Origin: Nelumbo lutea
Taxonomy: Eukaryota > Streptophyta > Magnoliopsida > Proteales > Nelumbonaceae
Direction of reading: 5' to 3'
Assembly: GCA_022828595.1 (NCBI GenBank)
Contig: JAKGHH010000007.1
Coordinates: 40,300,356-40,364,355 of the forward strand
DNA length: 64,000 bases
Shown: piece by piece, positions 32,388 through 44,696 of the stretch
How positions within the stretch are numbered: position 1 is the first letter of the stretch
Layout: each line of letters begins with the position of its first letter
Notes under the pieces: model-generated
The model's input: the letters and a program-made list of their open reading frames with translations, nothing else
The model's database searches: none
Told to the model about the DNA's origin: nothing
Translations under genes and position numbers: made by a program

Positions 32388-34339
32388 TGTTAGACAGTTT
32401 TGTATTCCCTTAGCTTCAATCTGATTTGATGTACTTTTGTTATTTAGTGGAAATAAATAAAGTGCATGTTTGATTCATGTTGTTTGGTTTAATTCTGTGT
32501 AAAACCCTAAAACTGGACATTTATAGAGACTCGTGTTAGTTTTAAATGTTCACAGCCGTTGGATAAGTCTGGGGAGATTTATCCTGCCAAGGCTGATGCT
32601 GGTGTGCCACCAAGTGTTGGGATGGCCTGTCTCAGCCATCAGGGTAAGACCCGAGGCACATGCAGTATGGGATTACTTGAATCCTTGAACCGGACCAGAT
32701 TTCCAGTATTGCCCTAGACCTTGGAGATAGATGGGCAAAACTGGAAAGTTACACCTGACCCCTAGACCCGATTATGACATTTCACTAGGTGTTGGATCAG
32801 GCTGCCTTTGATATGCCAATCAGTGAGATCCTTAGCGGGGATCAAAACTTAGGTATGTTGGGGCAGTTTGAGAATTCATCTGAGTGGGTGATCATAGTGA
32901 CAGAATCAGCCACTTTGTCAGATAAAGGGTAATGATCGGGAATGCACTCTCTCTGATGGAAACCAAATTGCCGGCAGTTGATTTCAATCGTTGGAATTTT
33001 GTTTTGCAAAATTAATATATTTATATATATATGTACGGTTTCGAATTGTTTGCAAATGGTTTTAATTCCCGGGATCCATGTGAGAGGAGAGTGCGGCACT
33101 GTTCCTTGCAGCTGAGGGAGAGGTCCTCTCTTGTCGGGCAGTGCTTGATCATTAAGGGCTGAGAGGTTAAGTGTAAGACCATTGAGGATAATACCTGATG
33201 GGCTAATCTTGCACCTGCCCACAGTTCCTGGGTTTTTATAAGATGGTTTGGCCCAGGGACCACTTAATGTAAGTGTTGGGCCCATAGGGTCCATATGATG
33301 GACTCAAGGGGTTCATTGAGTTTTTCAGTGAATTCGGCTGGGCCTTGTTTTAGATGCTGGGCCGAACCCATGTGGCTGGTGTGTAGATCAATGCTTGGGT
33401 CCCACGCCATAAAAAGAAGCCCAACTGGGCAGCAGATTGGAAAGTAATTAGACACTGAACACTTAATGGGCCAGAAGCCCATTTCGAGGTGGGCTGATAT
33501 GATCACCCATCCTTGGGGCGAATCTGAGATTAATGTTAGTAAAAGGATTGGGCCTTTAGCCTTATCCACTCTTGGAGACCAAATTCAAATTAGATTTGAA
33601 TCTGGTAACCTCCTGATAAGATCAGGAGTAAACTAACTTTATCTGCAGATAGGATTAAGATTATCCCCTATCCAAATACTGATTTGGATTGGGATAACTC
33701 CTAATTAGGAGGATTCTTAATCAAGAATAAAGGAGGAGAAACCCTAACCAAGAAGGAAAAATATCAGATTTCGAACCTCCTTGAAGGAATATAGGATATC
33801 TCCTGCGAATTGAGATAGGATTTCATTCATACTCCAGAAAAGAAAAAAGGCAGTTCAGCCTTTTCGCTTTGGAGATCTCCTCCTGCCGCCGCCATCTGTT
33901 TTTTGCAAGATTAGATCTTTGCAAAAAAGGAAAGTCAAGAAATCTGTTCTTGACATTAGTCTTGCAACAAAGGCTAAAAGGATTCAGTGTTTAGTGTTTC
34001 CAGAGGATTCTTGTGAAGGATCCAGTGTGTAGGACGCACCCTGCTGGTTCTGTTCCATCCACAGCTGTGTCATCTTCAGCAGGAACGGATCTTGGAGCAT
34101 TCTTTGGGCGTGAACACCAACTTTGGGAGATACTGCTTCTCCGGATCAGGTATATTCCTCCCATTTATCTTTTGGTACAGATCTGGTTTGATTATGGTTC
34201 AAGTAGGATCCTTGAATATTGTATTCTAAACTTAGGGAATATGATTCCCAGTAGGGAGAAGGTAGGAAATTTTTTGAAATTCGCCCACCCATTCCGCAAC
34301 CTTTATGGCGTCCATTAGATGGATCCTACCAATCTTTCA
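32388..34339 (+). mobile_element. Solo LTR, family X copy 2, 1952 bp
   Basis: It starts TGTTAGACAG and ends ATCTTTCA. It is nearly identical, in inverted orientation, to 38011-39963. Internal landmarks are CACAGCCGTTGGATAAG, a GGATCC, and TTAGATGGATCCTACC at the end. There is no priming site or internal coding region beside it, so recombination has left one LTR. Its flanks are not the usual 4-6 bp target duplication but a perfect 91-bp one. Open frames of 100-150 codons inside recur in copy 3 only because the DNA is conserved. Confidence 0.9.
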
Positions 34340-34430
34340 ACTGCTTCGCTTGTCGATAAAACATTCTTACTCCCTCTTCTCTTATACACCCTCTTGTAGT
34401 TCCTTGATGATGTGAATAGCATGTGAATAT
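34340..34430 (+). repeat. 91-bp direct repeat, right copy
   Basis: Exact duplicate of 32297-32387, directly after the CA end of the solo LTR. Confidence 0.95.
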
Positions 34431-35060
34431 CTCACTCCATTAACTCCAAGAGATTTTTTGGAGGTCACTGCTTCAGCTACACCCATATTTTTCTCAGCCT
34501 CCTCTTTCCTCCCCGAATTCACACCTAACCCTCCAATCACCATCTCAAATAGCCGGTGCTCAGCATCATCACCCTTGGCTTGAGGCAGGGCTCAACAGAC
34601 CGCGCCAAAGTCAACATTTCCTCCGTCGCCAAACCCTGATTCACCTCCTGAGTCCTGAATCAGCAACAACAACCCCTCTTGAGTCCTTCTCCCTCTCTTT
34701 CAGCCCAATCTTTCCTTCTTTATGGATCTTGATAGAAACATTAGCCAAAATTGCAAATTCCTTTTGCACCAGAAATAGAAACCGGAGACGAAGTACGGAC
34801 ATTTTCCTTCAATGTCACAGCTCCAACTTCCACCATAGATTGATCACATCAAACATGGGCCTCATCGCTATTGCTAGGGATCCTAGCCCCCTTTTCAATC
34901 TTCACAGTGACCTTCTCCTTCTTCCTTCTACCATGCATTTCCTCCTTCCCCTATCAAATTCTTCTTCATTCTCTCTTCGCTTTTGCTCTTTTCAAATGCT
35001 TCGAAAGCTCATGAATTCCTCTCCACCCCAAAAATAACCCTAAGCTCTTGCCTATTCTAA
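34431..35060 (-). mobile_element. LINE-derived sequence, minus strand, interrupted part 2
   Basis: Continuation of the host sequence on the far side of the solo LTR. Minus-strand pieces such as VEVGAVTLKENVRTSSPVS and KARFEKSK-type Lys/Glu stretches suggest a degraded LINE ORF1-like protein. No catalytic motif is visible. The call depends on the LINE-type 3' end at 31690. Confidence 0.35.
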
Positions 35061-36430
35061 CACCCCTGTCGGCCAAGCTCTTAATCTCCATTATATCCCC
35101 CTCCTTTCTAGCTTGTTGAGACATAGTGAAACAACTCTCACCATTCCATTTTTTCCTTTGTCACTGAAGGGCCAGCCGAGTTCAAGAGTTGTAGAGCAAC
35201 TTTAAGTTGTACCACTGACATCATTGTCACTCTGCCATGTTTGTGGATGAGTGGGCCACCAGTTTAGAAGAGATAATGTACCATCTAGTGGGAAGGTGAA
35301 CCTTATTAGTATCTCCATAATTGCTCTTTGATTTGACCCAGTCCCTGGTTGAGGAATGAAGTTACCTGTAGGTCTTGGACTGCACCTGCTTTCCAAGGTT
35401 TGGTAATGTCTTAGCAGCAATCTATTTTGAGGGGTTCTGGTGAATCATCTAGATTTGTTTGTGCTGATTGAGAATCTGATGTTGGTGTGGAAGAGGATTA
35501 TTGAAGTGGTGTGCTACTCCCAATGGGCTATTTGTGTTCTTTTACATAAGCCTTGTTGAGGGATGCCTAAATAAGGGGATCTGGGGATTCATATAATTTA
35601 TCTTTCTAGTATAAACTATAAAATATACTGATTAGGGTGTGAGAAGAAACTTAGACTCTCAGCTAACCATTCTGATTTTCTCTTCTTTCTTTTTCTTCTT
35701 CTTCAAACTTGATTCTAATAAGGAATAATTCTCAAGTTGGATTCAGAGCTTTCTTCAAGTTGAATCTATCTTCATACACTTTCCAAGGTGTTGCTGATGT
35801 CAACATCCATTAAGCATGATGATTTCCACAACTGTATGTCTTGTCAAGTAACCCCTCACAAGAAACCTAGAATCTGTTAAGAGGCCGATTGATATTTTTT
35901 GTAGATTTTTTTTTTCTGAAAAATTAAAAAAATCAGAATTGATTGCAGTAATGAATAGGTTCAGATGCTGTTTGTTTTTTTCTTTTTTTTTTTTTTTTTT
36001 GATTAAGACCACTTATGTTTGATCTGTAACATATTTCTGAAGACTATGGAAGTGTTCCTATATTTTTTTGATCGTATTTGAAAATTTGGCAACTTTTTCT
36101 TCCCTCTGTTTTGCTTCCTATCTTTATCAGTCATTTTGAGTTGTTTTTGGTTGAATCATGACTGGTTCGAGTAGATATAAATTCCAGAACATTATCACAA
36201 CAATGCTGCCGATTGGTGATGATGTTGGAAGCATGATTTCAGTCTCCATTGATGTTTGAAGGGGCTGAAGTGCTGTTTATTGCTTTGTGTTTTCTGCCAG
36301 AGTGTTTTGATTCCAAGGACTAGGAGAGAATCTTTTTTTATGTCCCAGAAGAGGAGTTCTTTGTGGGACTGTTATGTTTGGTCAGTGAATTGTAGATGGT
36401 GTTTTGAGTTTAGTATTTTATGACTGTCCC
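35061..36430. other. Intergenic, nothing firmly recognised
   Basis: A ~50-bp phrase with GAGTTCAAGAG and GAGCAACTT at 35168-35215 resembles one at 52955-53000 in the copia element downstream, hinting at copia-derived sequence. A T-run of about 18 lies at 35984-36001. No gene is supported. Confidence 0.45.
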
Positions 36431-36439
36431 CTTTGTTCC

Positions 36440-36600
36440 TATATTTTTGTCTTTTGGCTTCATGGGGCTACACAATGGTGGGTAGCCCATCCCCCTTCCC
36501 CTTAACCCCCAACTGGTGGCAGTGGGATTTGATTCCAGGTATCTGCTACAACTAGTCAGAGATCCTACCAACTGAGACACCATCAGCTTGTCCCCTTTGA
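36440..36600 (-). mobile_element. tRNA-derived SINE, minus strand
   Basis: On the minus strand GATGGTGTCTCAGTTGGTAG (A-box region) is followed by GGAATCAAATCCCACTGCC (B-box region), the layout of plant tRNA-derived SINEs; a G-rich body follows. The edges are approximate, and no target duplication was identified. Confidence 0.55.
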
Positions 36601-36749
36601 TTTTATAGCTGGTGCAAGTAGTCAGTAGTGTTATGGGAATTTGAGAGGGTTCTAACATTCAGGTCACTAAGTTATGTTGAATGGAAATAACTTTTTAGAG
36701 TAGTCTTAATTGGCTAAGTTGTCTATTGAAGGCAAAGGAAAGCTAGGAT

Positions 36750-37490
36750 TTCTTACAGTAAAACCTACTGTTATGTCCTGGCTAATATGTTCTATGTAGT
36801 AGCATATGGCCAGGAATTACATGTTCTTATCAACTTCCAAGGAGATACGGGATAGAGGTCATGCTACTTATTCTCAACCCCAAAATGTTGCCATTGTTAG
36901 AGTCTATAAACTAGGAGGGAGACTTGTAATATGCAGCAGGGAGAGAGGTCTATTGTTGTATATTTCTCCTCATTATGGTTGTTTGGGAAGAGAGTGGTCA
37001 TTTGGGGGCACTAGAGTTGAGGGATCCACTTGATGCTAAGTAGTGTGGGAAATCAAATATTTGATTTCTCATGGCTGGGCTGAATGTATTGTGTTGGCTA
37101 AGTAACATATTTGAACAATTAAACTCTTGACTGGGCTGAATGCTAATTGTGATTTTACCAAAAAACACATTCTAAGCTGATATTCTCATTCTTCTTATTG
37201 GCATTCTATTGTCTAGGAAGAAGAGAGGAGGATCATCGTGATGCCTATTCTAGTAGAAGAGCATTAAACTTGTTTACCGTGAGATAGAAAAGAGAAAATG
37301 GTAAGGGTGTATCTTCTGGGAAATCTAAAGAGGTGTTATGTGACTATTATAAGAGGTCAAGACACATTGGAGATAAGTGTTGGAAGCTTCATCCTACCTT
37401 GAAGACTGAGCTGTTTAAAATAGGAAAGAAAGGAAATGCTATTGTTGCTACCTCTCAACATTCTTCCACATGAGCTAGCAGTTTTGAAGT
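36750..37490 (+). pseudogene. copia gag fragment with damaged zinc knuckle
   Basis: A VMSWLICSM segment near 36775 and MARNYMFLSTSKEIRDRGHATYS at 36806 match the copia gag pattern (M-S-W-L-I ... Y-M-F-L-S-T-A-K-E-I-W-D). At about 37340-37400 CDYYKRSRHIGDKCWKLHP is a zinc knuckle whose second Cys has become Tyr. Stops and frame changes separate the pieces. No protease or pol follows; 37491-38005 shows nothing recognisable. Confidence 0.7.
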
Positions 37491-38005
37491 TGCAGGGAAA
37501 TTAAGGAATCTATTGGTTTGGTTTGAGACTAGTGGGTGTCTTGTTTTATAGGCCTTGGTGCACCCTCCATTGCCTTTGCTAAGTCATGGTATGTGCTTGC
37601 CTTAATGCCTTTTATCACTTTTCCAAGTCCTTTGGTTCTAGATTCAAAGAGTTACTGATCAAATGATGGTATGCTTTCTCACATTACTTCTTGTAGCAGG
37701 GTGTAGCCTGGTGCTGGGAAGGAGAGGTCTGTTTGGAAGGCGACTGCTTGGCTTAATGTGTTAGGGGAGGCTTTTTCTTATTGGGTTCTCGAAGGGTTAC
37801 TAAGGTTTCCTTCCGGATAAGAAGATGATCCCCCTAGTAATGGGGTCCTCTATATATAAGCTTGCCTTCTGTAGAGATTATGAGGTATTCCATCATTGGG
37901 AAGTTTCCTCTTATACGACATGATTGATGTTGATTTGTAATTGGGGGGCGGGGGAAGACAGGGAATGGGGGAGGAAGATGAGGATTCTTAGTTGATTTGT
38001 AAGAG

Positions 38006-38010
38006 GTATA
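38006..38010. repeat. 5-bp target duplication of solo LTR copy 3 (left)
   Basis: GTATA here and at 39964-39968 exactly flank the LTR. Confidence 0.85.
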
Positions 38011-39963
38011 TGAAAGAATGGTAGGATCCATCTAATGGACGCCATAAAGGTTGCGGAATGGGTGGGCGAATTTCAAAAAATTTCCTACCTTCTCCCTACT
38101 GGGAATCATATTCCCTAAGTTTAGAATACAATATTCAAGGATCCTACTTGAACCATAATCAAACCAGATCTGTACCAAAAGATAAATGGGAGGAATATAC
38201 CTGATCCGGAGAAGCAGTATCTCCCAAAATTGGTGTTCACGCCCAAAGAATGCTCCAAGATCCGTTCCTGCTGAAGATGACACAGCTGTGGATGGAACAG
38301 AACCAGCAGGGTGCGTCCTACACACTGGATCCTTCACAAGAATCCTCTGGAAACACTAAACACTGAATCCTTTTTGTCTTTGTTGCAAGACTAATGTCAA
38401 GAACAGATTTCTTGACTTTCTTTTTTTGCAAAGATCTAATCTTGCAAAAACAGATGGCGGCGGCAGGAGGAGAACTCTAAAGGCGAAAAGGCTGAATTGC
38501 CTTTTTCTTTTTCTGGAGTATGAATGAGATCCTATCTCAATTCGCAGGAGATATCCTATATCTCTTCAAGGTGGTTCGAAATCTGATATTTCTCTTTCTT
38601 GGTTAGGGTTTCTCCTCCTTTATTCTTGATTAAGAATCCTCCTAATTAGGAGTTATCCCAATCCAAATCAGTATTTGGATAGGGGATAATCTTAATCCTA
38701 TCTGCAGATAAAGTTAGTTTACTCCTGATCTTATCAGGAGGTTACCAGATTCAAATCTAATTTGAATTTGGTCTCCAAGAGTGGATAAGGCTAAAGGCCC
38801 AATCCTTTTACTAACATTAATCTCAGATTCGCCCCAAGGATGGGTGATCATATCAGCCCACCTCGAAATGGGCTTCTGGCCCATTAAGTGTTCAGTGTCT
38901 AATTACTTTCCAATCTGCTGCCCAGTTGGGCTTCTTTGTATGGCGTGGGACCCAAGCATTGATCTACACACCAGCCACATGGGTTCGGCCCAGCCTCTAA
39001 AACAAGGCCCAGCCGAATTCACTGAAAAACTCAATGAACCCCTTGAGTCCATCATATGGACCCTATGGGCCCAACACTTACATTAAGTGGTCCCTGGGCC
39101 AAGCCATCTTATAAAAACCCAGGGACTGTGGGCAGGTGCAAGATTAGCCCATCAGGTATTATCCTCAATGGTCTTACACTTAACCTCTCAGCCCTTAATG
39201 ATCAAGCATTGCCCGACAAGAGAGGACCTCTCCCTCGGCTGCAAGGAACAGTGCCGCACTCTCCTCTCACATGGATCCCGGGAATTAAAACCATTTGCAA
39301 ACAATTTGAAACCGTACATATATATATATATATATTAATTTTGCAAAACAAAATTCCAACGATTGAAATCAACTGCCGGCAGTTTGGTTTCCATCAGAGA
39401 GAGTGCATTCTCGATCATTACTCTTTGTCCGACAAAGTGGCTGATTCTGTCACTATGATCACCCACTCAGATGAATTCTCAAACTGCCCCAACATACCCA
39501 GGTTTTGATCCTCGCTAAGGATCTCACTGATTGGCATATCAAAGGCAGCCTGATCCAACACCTAGTGAAGTGTCATAATCGAGTCTAGGGGTTAGGTGTA
39601 ACTTTCCAGTTTTGCCCATCTATCTCCAAGGTCCAGGGCAATACTGGAAATCTGGTCCGGTTCAAGGATTCAAGTAATCCCACACTGCATGTGCCTCGGG
39701 TCTTACCCTGGTGGCTGAGACAGGCCATCCCAACACTTGGTGGCACCCCAGTATCAGCCTTGGCAGGATAAATCTCCCCAGACTTATCCAACGGCTGTGA
39801 ACATTTAAAACTAACACGAGTCTCTATAAATGTCCAGTTTTAGGGTTTTACACAGAAATAAACCAAACAACATGAATCAAACATGCACTTTATTTATTTC
39901 CACAAAATAACAAAAGCACATCAAATCAGATTGAAGCTAAGGGCATACAAAAACTGTCTAACA
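38011..39963 (-). mobile_element. Solo LTR, family X copy 3, 1953 bp, minus strand
   Basis: On the minus strand it begins TGTTAGACAG and ends ACCATTCTTTCA. A perfect 5-bp duplication GTATA shows a normal integrase insertion followed by LTR-LTR recombination. It is the inverted near-twin of copy 2. There is a short (TA)n tract around 39318-39334. The plus-strand open frames in it (for instance 39056-39508) are not genes. Confidence 0.9.
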
Positions 39964-39968
39964 GTATA

Positions 39969-41180
39969 AGGAATGGAATGAGGAAGTTAGTGAGGAATTG
40001 CCTCGGTAGTTATTCTCCAAGAAATTATTTTTTGTAATCTCTGTTTTGAAGTTGGTTTGTCAGCTAGACAACCAACATTTTGAGATGTATTGCGTTTTTC
40101 AGTTTAATGAAATTTCCTTTCATCCTTCAAAAAAATGATGTTGATCCCTAAAAGTTCAGGATCATGTTGATCTGTTTCCTCTTTTGTGCTAATTAGGGCT
40201 TTGCCACATGCTTTTCTGGGGTTGTGATACTGTCATGTGTGCTAGAGCATGCTGACTATAACCCCCTTCCTTCTGTCTTAGTATTTGGTGTTGTGGCATC
40301 CTATGACATGCTATGTAATAGTGGCTATTTAACTTGTTGATGGTGCGATAACATCTCCTTTAGTAAGCACTTATTCCAGATTTTGCTAGTGAGAATTGGA
40401 CTGGTGATTTTTGGGTCGTTCCATGTCACTCAGCCACCTTACCTACTAAAGGAGTGAATTCTTAAGTAGGCATGACCTTGGATTGTGGTGTGCTCCCTAT
40501 TCGTACTTTGTTTTCCCTTTCCCCTAATGGTAATTTTGATTGTCATTTGTGTCATTCCTTTTCTTATTGTTATTATATATATTTTTTATATTTTAGAAGC
40601 GGGTTGTTTCAGGGCCCCCTATTTGTAAAATAGAGAGATGGCAGTCCTTAGAAGTTATTCTTGGCGTCATGGGTTGAATATGGGTTGGATGTGTGGCAGG
40701 TTAAGACATGCGACGGGCTTCAAAAGTTGCTCCCTCTATCCATTGGTTTTAAATTTTAGCTATTTGAATCTCTTGGGGTTTTTTGTTTCTTCTATCCATG
40801 GCGAAGTCAGTGTCTGGTGCTTCTATCATTTTTTTAGCAATTGGATGTAGAAAACCTGGAGGAGCAAGCTAGAAGGGTGAAGGAGTCGTTTGCTGGTCAA
40901 TCATAGTGCTCCCTACGCTTGCTATTCCTAGTGAGGTGCCTTATGACATTATTAAAGGTGAGGAGCTTCTTTGTTTTCGCTCTCCATCGCTGCACAAAGA
41001 GATTGTTTGGCATTGCCATGAAGCCGGTGGTGACAACTACGACAAGTGGGCTAAGTTTGTTCTGTAATCGCCCATATTCTGTAAGTTCCTTCTTGATTCC
41101 TCTCTAATTTGGGCAGTTGATTATTTTATTGGAATGGCCAAGGTGAGGGACCTATGGTTTAATTCCTTTCGTGTCTTGGT
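39969..41180. other. Intergenic with a LINE-like tail
   Basis: 40080-40140 (TTCAGTTTAATGAAATTTCC ... CAAAAAAATG) resembles a plus-strand plant LINE 3' end, so the stretch before it (39969-40079) may be a LINE tail piece. 40141-41180 has no recognisable gene or repeat terminus. Confidence 0.4.
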
Positions 41181-41188
41181 GGTGTTGC

Positions 41189-41654
41189 TAGGGTTGTTCA
41201 TGGGTCGGGTTGGGTCGGTTTACTGAGGTTTTTCCAACCGAACCGACCTAGTCGGGTTACCTGAGATGGAAACCGAAACTGACCCAGTGTTAAGCAAAAC
41301 CGACTTGGTCGGTTTGAGTCGGGTTGGGTCGGTTTGGGTCGGTTTCGGCTCTAAGTTCATCCATGCCCCCCATGGCCACCTAGTTTTCTGGAAATATATT
41401 GGAATATATATTTTCTGGAAATATATATCTGACATATTTCCTAATATATATTTTTTAGATATAGATATTGGAATATATATTTTCAGATATTTCAGTTTTC
41501 AGTTAAGTAGGAAATAAGTCGGTTCGGTTCGGGTCGGTTTATGAATTTGTACAACCCAAAACTGACCGGTGCTGATGAAAACCCGATCGACTTGGGTTGG
41601 GTCGGTCCGGGTTGGTCGGTTTTGTCGGGCTGGGCCTTCTTATGAACAGCCCTA
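41189..41654. mobile_element. hAT-type MITE, 466 bp, perfect 8-bp target duplication
   Basis: The left end TAGGGTTGTTCATG and the inverted right end TAGGGCTGTTCATA make a 14-bp terminal repeat with two mismatches. The 8-bp direct repeat GGTGTTGC stands at 41181-41188 and 41655-41662, the signature of hAT transposition. Both subterminal zones are full of GGTCGGTTTGGGTCGG-like words in both orientations, likely transposase sites. The centre is AT-rich and there is no coding capacity. Confidence 0.92.
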
Positions 41655-41662
41655 GGTGTTGC

Positions 41663-42085
41663 CAAACACACTTTTGTGAGTGCCTTCACAATCGAAAATG
41701 TAGTTTGTTTGTTGGGTTTGTCCATGAGGTCGAAGTATAGTCCTTTCGAGTTGTAGAATATTGAATGCCTATTGAGGGGCTTTTGGAATTTATAAGGCTT
41801 TATCGAAGCACATTGCTGCTTTTAAGGGTTCTTTGAGAGGTATGAGCCATTGTGGCAAGACGCTGCTACATAGATGGCTTAGTTATTGGTATCATGACCT
41901 AAAGAATGTTAGGGAAGGTAGGAATCAAGTTCATTTAACAACCTTCATTTGGTATTTCTTATCAAGGCTTTTATTTCATGGTAGTCCTGACATGGGTTTC
42001 GGGCCAGTTTACTATCCATGGCTGTTTTAGTATCTATGGGTTTTTGTCTTCCGCTAATGCCTATTGGAAGGGTTACAAATCAAAT
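41663..42085. other. Intergenic, nothing recognised
   Basis: The plus strand has a short 65-codon frame at 41833 without a known motif. The stretch shows no terminal repeat. Confidence 0.45.
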
Positions 42086-43499
42086 TAGACATGGCCGAAC
42101 TAGGTTTAGTGGCTGGCTGAATTTTTAAAATTTTTCTAACCCCACCAGGGAATCGATTTTTCAGTAATTTTGAAATCTGAAATTTCAGGATTGATCTTGC
42201 ACTGAATTGGACCATGTTTGAAACCCAAATTAAAATTGATCATACCTGATACAGAGACCGCAATGTGCAGCTTCCAAAGTCGTAGCTCACGCCTAATATC
42301 AGTCCCAAAATTGGCCTCCAATTGAAGATAGCGAAGTGTGTACTTGAAGCCGATTCAACAACACCGTTTCAGCAAAATCGGTCTCCAACTTGCTGGAATC
42401 AAAGTGGGTATGTGAACTTGATATCCTTTGATTTTTTTTCTTGCAAAAACACAGTAGAGGACTGATGGAAATTAGTCCTTACCACAGCTGGGCCGAATTA
42501 GGGCTTCTGGGAGGTAATGAAGAAAAAAGAGCAAGAGAGAGGAAAGAATTGGTGAATTCACCCCTCCCCTCTTAGTCCCTTATATAGAGCACTCTCCTAA
42601 CCTAATTAAGAGCTGATCTAGATCAAATTTGGATTAGGACTTTATCCTTGATTGATAAGAACTCTCTTCTTAAGAGAATGGGTGCTCCATACCTAGATCC
42701 ATGCCCATTTTCAACTCAAATCAAGTTGTCATGTAATCGTTTAAATAATCATATTAGTAGTGGGCCTTATGCCCATTTTCTCTAATGGTTCACGTACTAA
42801 GGTGTTGTATGGCCATTTTGGCTTGAATATTGTATGGTGCATGACCCACAAAGGTCTCAAAAAAGTCCATAAGGGTTTGGCCCACCTCTGGTAGAGGTTA
42901 GGCCGAATCCACTGCTCAGGGGCAGTGAACCCTTGACCCAATCAGCTTGGGCTTAGTTTGGGCCCAACATTACACATAAATGATCATTGGATTCAGCCAC
43001 CCTATGAAGACTCAAGTATAATGGACTTATGTAAGATAAAGCCCTTCAGGTAATCAACCCTGTAATGGTCTCTTGCACCTAGTCTCTCAGCCCATAATCA
43101 TCGAAACATTGCCCATAGGGAATGACCTCTTCCATGACTGTGAAATGTAGTGTCACACTCTCTGTTTGGATGGATCTCGAGATTAAAACCTTTTACAAAC
43201 CTTTTTCATAAAATAATAATATTACATATAAATATATTTTGCAAATCAAATTTCAAATACAGTTAAAATCCATTGACGGCAATTTAGATTTCTATCAGAG
43301 AGTGTAAAGCTTGATGTTCACTTTGTCTAACAAAGGGGCTGATTCTATTACTCAGATCACCCACTCAGGTGATATCCCAAACTGCCCAAACATGTCTAGA
43401 TATTTGACCCTTGATGGATTTCATTGGTTGGCACATCAAAGACAGTTCAGTCCTAAACTTAGTGAAGTATCATAATCAAGTCTAGGGTTAAATGCAACC
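42086..43499 (-). mobile_element. Diverged, truncated LTR, family X copy 4, minus strand
   Basis: Collinear with copy 3 but much diverged: shared points include ATACCTGATxCxGAGA near 42245, CACGCC, the AACCATCTTATxAAxAC-like stretch near 43000, ATTGCCCxxxxxGA near 43108, the (AT)-rich centre near 43210, and CATAATCxAGTCTAGGG near 43471. The part corresponding to the LTR start (about 400 bp) is missing beyond 43499. Confidence 0.65.
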
Positions 43500-44696
43500 A
43501 GTGATTTAAAAGGCATGCTTGAGGCGCACCTAGTGCGCTTGGGTGTGTGCCTGATGTGCCTTATGCCTTAGCCTAAGTGTGAGCCTTTTGAAAATTTTAC
43601 GCTTTTTTGCTTTTTTTGAACCTAGCAGATGGGCCGGTCCACCCTTGGACCCCCCGACCACGCCCCTTGAAGCAAGCCCAAACAATTCCATGTTAGGGTC
43701 TTAAATTCTTAATTTTCACATAAAAAATAATGATTTTATAATTTTAATTGCTTTTTAAGAAGATATTTTATTAAGGTGAATGAATGAACAACATTACCAA
43801 ATAGGGGGTTCTTGAAGAAATGACACTTCAACTTCGAAAACTAGATATAAAAACATAATACAAGGATATAAAATAGGACACTATTGTTTTCCATATTCAT
43901 GTTTGTGACAATACTGTTCATTGTCGCTGCTAAGACATGATGACTCTCATAATGGCCTTAGCCTTTCATCCCCTAGATTCCTTTGAATTTGGGTATTCTT
44001 ATTGTAGATTGTGATGCCTAGGTTCCCTTAGCAATAAACAACATTATGTTGGGCTCATTCTCATGATTAAACCACGTTGAATTTGAGTGGTCACCCTCCA
44101 AGTTTTATGAGTTTTAGGAGGAAATGCCAGGGGTCCTTTTGGCCTGAGATGGGTTGATCCAGAGTTAGGAGTAATAGATAATCAACTATTGTATCCTAGT
44201 TTGCTGGTGTTGGTTCCAATCAGAATTGTCCATTAGAAGCTCATTGGCATCTCTAGTTTCTAAGATGAGCCTCCCCATTAAAATTCCAACCCCCAAGATA
44301 GGTTATGGGCCCATTCCAAACTTGGCATTGCATCAATCCTTTCTCTTGAGTCTGTGATAACGTTGGTTAGGTTGCAAAACATGGGACCATAAGCCATAAG
44401 AGAAGCTATAGTTTACTAGGATTCTGGGCACTCTTGTAATTGAAGGAAAGCCGGAGGAGAGATAAGAGGTTTTATCTCTCATTGACTAACTCTTTTTTCT
44501 CTTGTAATTCTTATTTATTGCACACTTTTTGATCCATTAATGAATTGAAATGATGCAATTATTGATAAAAAATAGCTGTAATTTACTAGGGTATGTTGGA
44601 TGCTTTCCTCAACCATCCCATAAAGGGAGCATTGGTTGACAATGACCATACTTTTCATTCTCAGCACATCAATGATTGGGATTTTTCCTTTGAGAG
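43500..44696. other. Possible hAT end, then unassigned sequence
   Basis: 43500-43600 begins CAGTGATTTAAAAGGC with GCGC/CGCC-rich words, reminiscent of one end of a plant hAT family, but no partner end was found. 43690-44696 has no recognisable domain or terminus. Confidence 0.35.

Noticed and set aside
32842..34318. Open frames of 80-150 codons conserved in two places (also 38032-39508)
   Set aside because: They are conserved because they sit in two near-identical solo LTRs; no known domain, and copies 1, 4 and 5 do not keep the frames.
35168..35460. A further copia fragment based on similarity to 52955-53010
   Set aside because: Only about 50 bases look alike; too short to call without an alignment.
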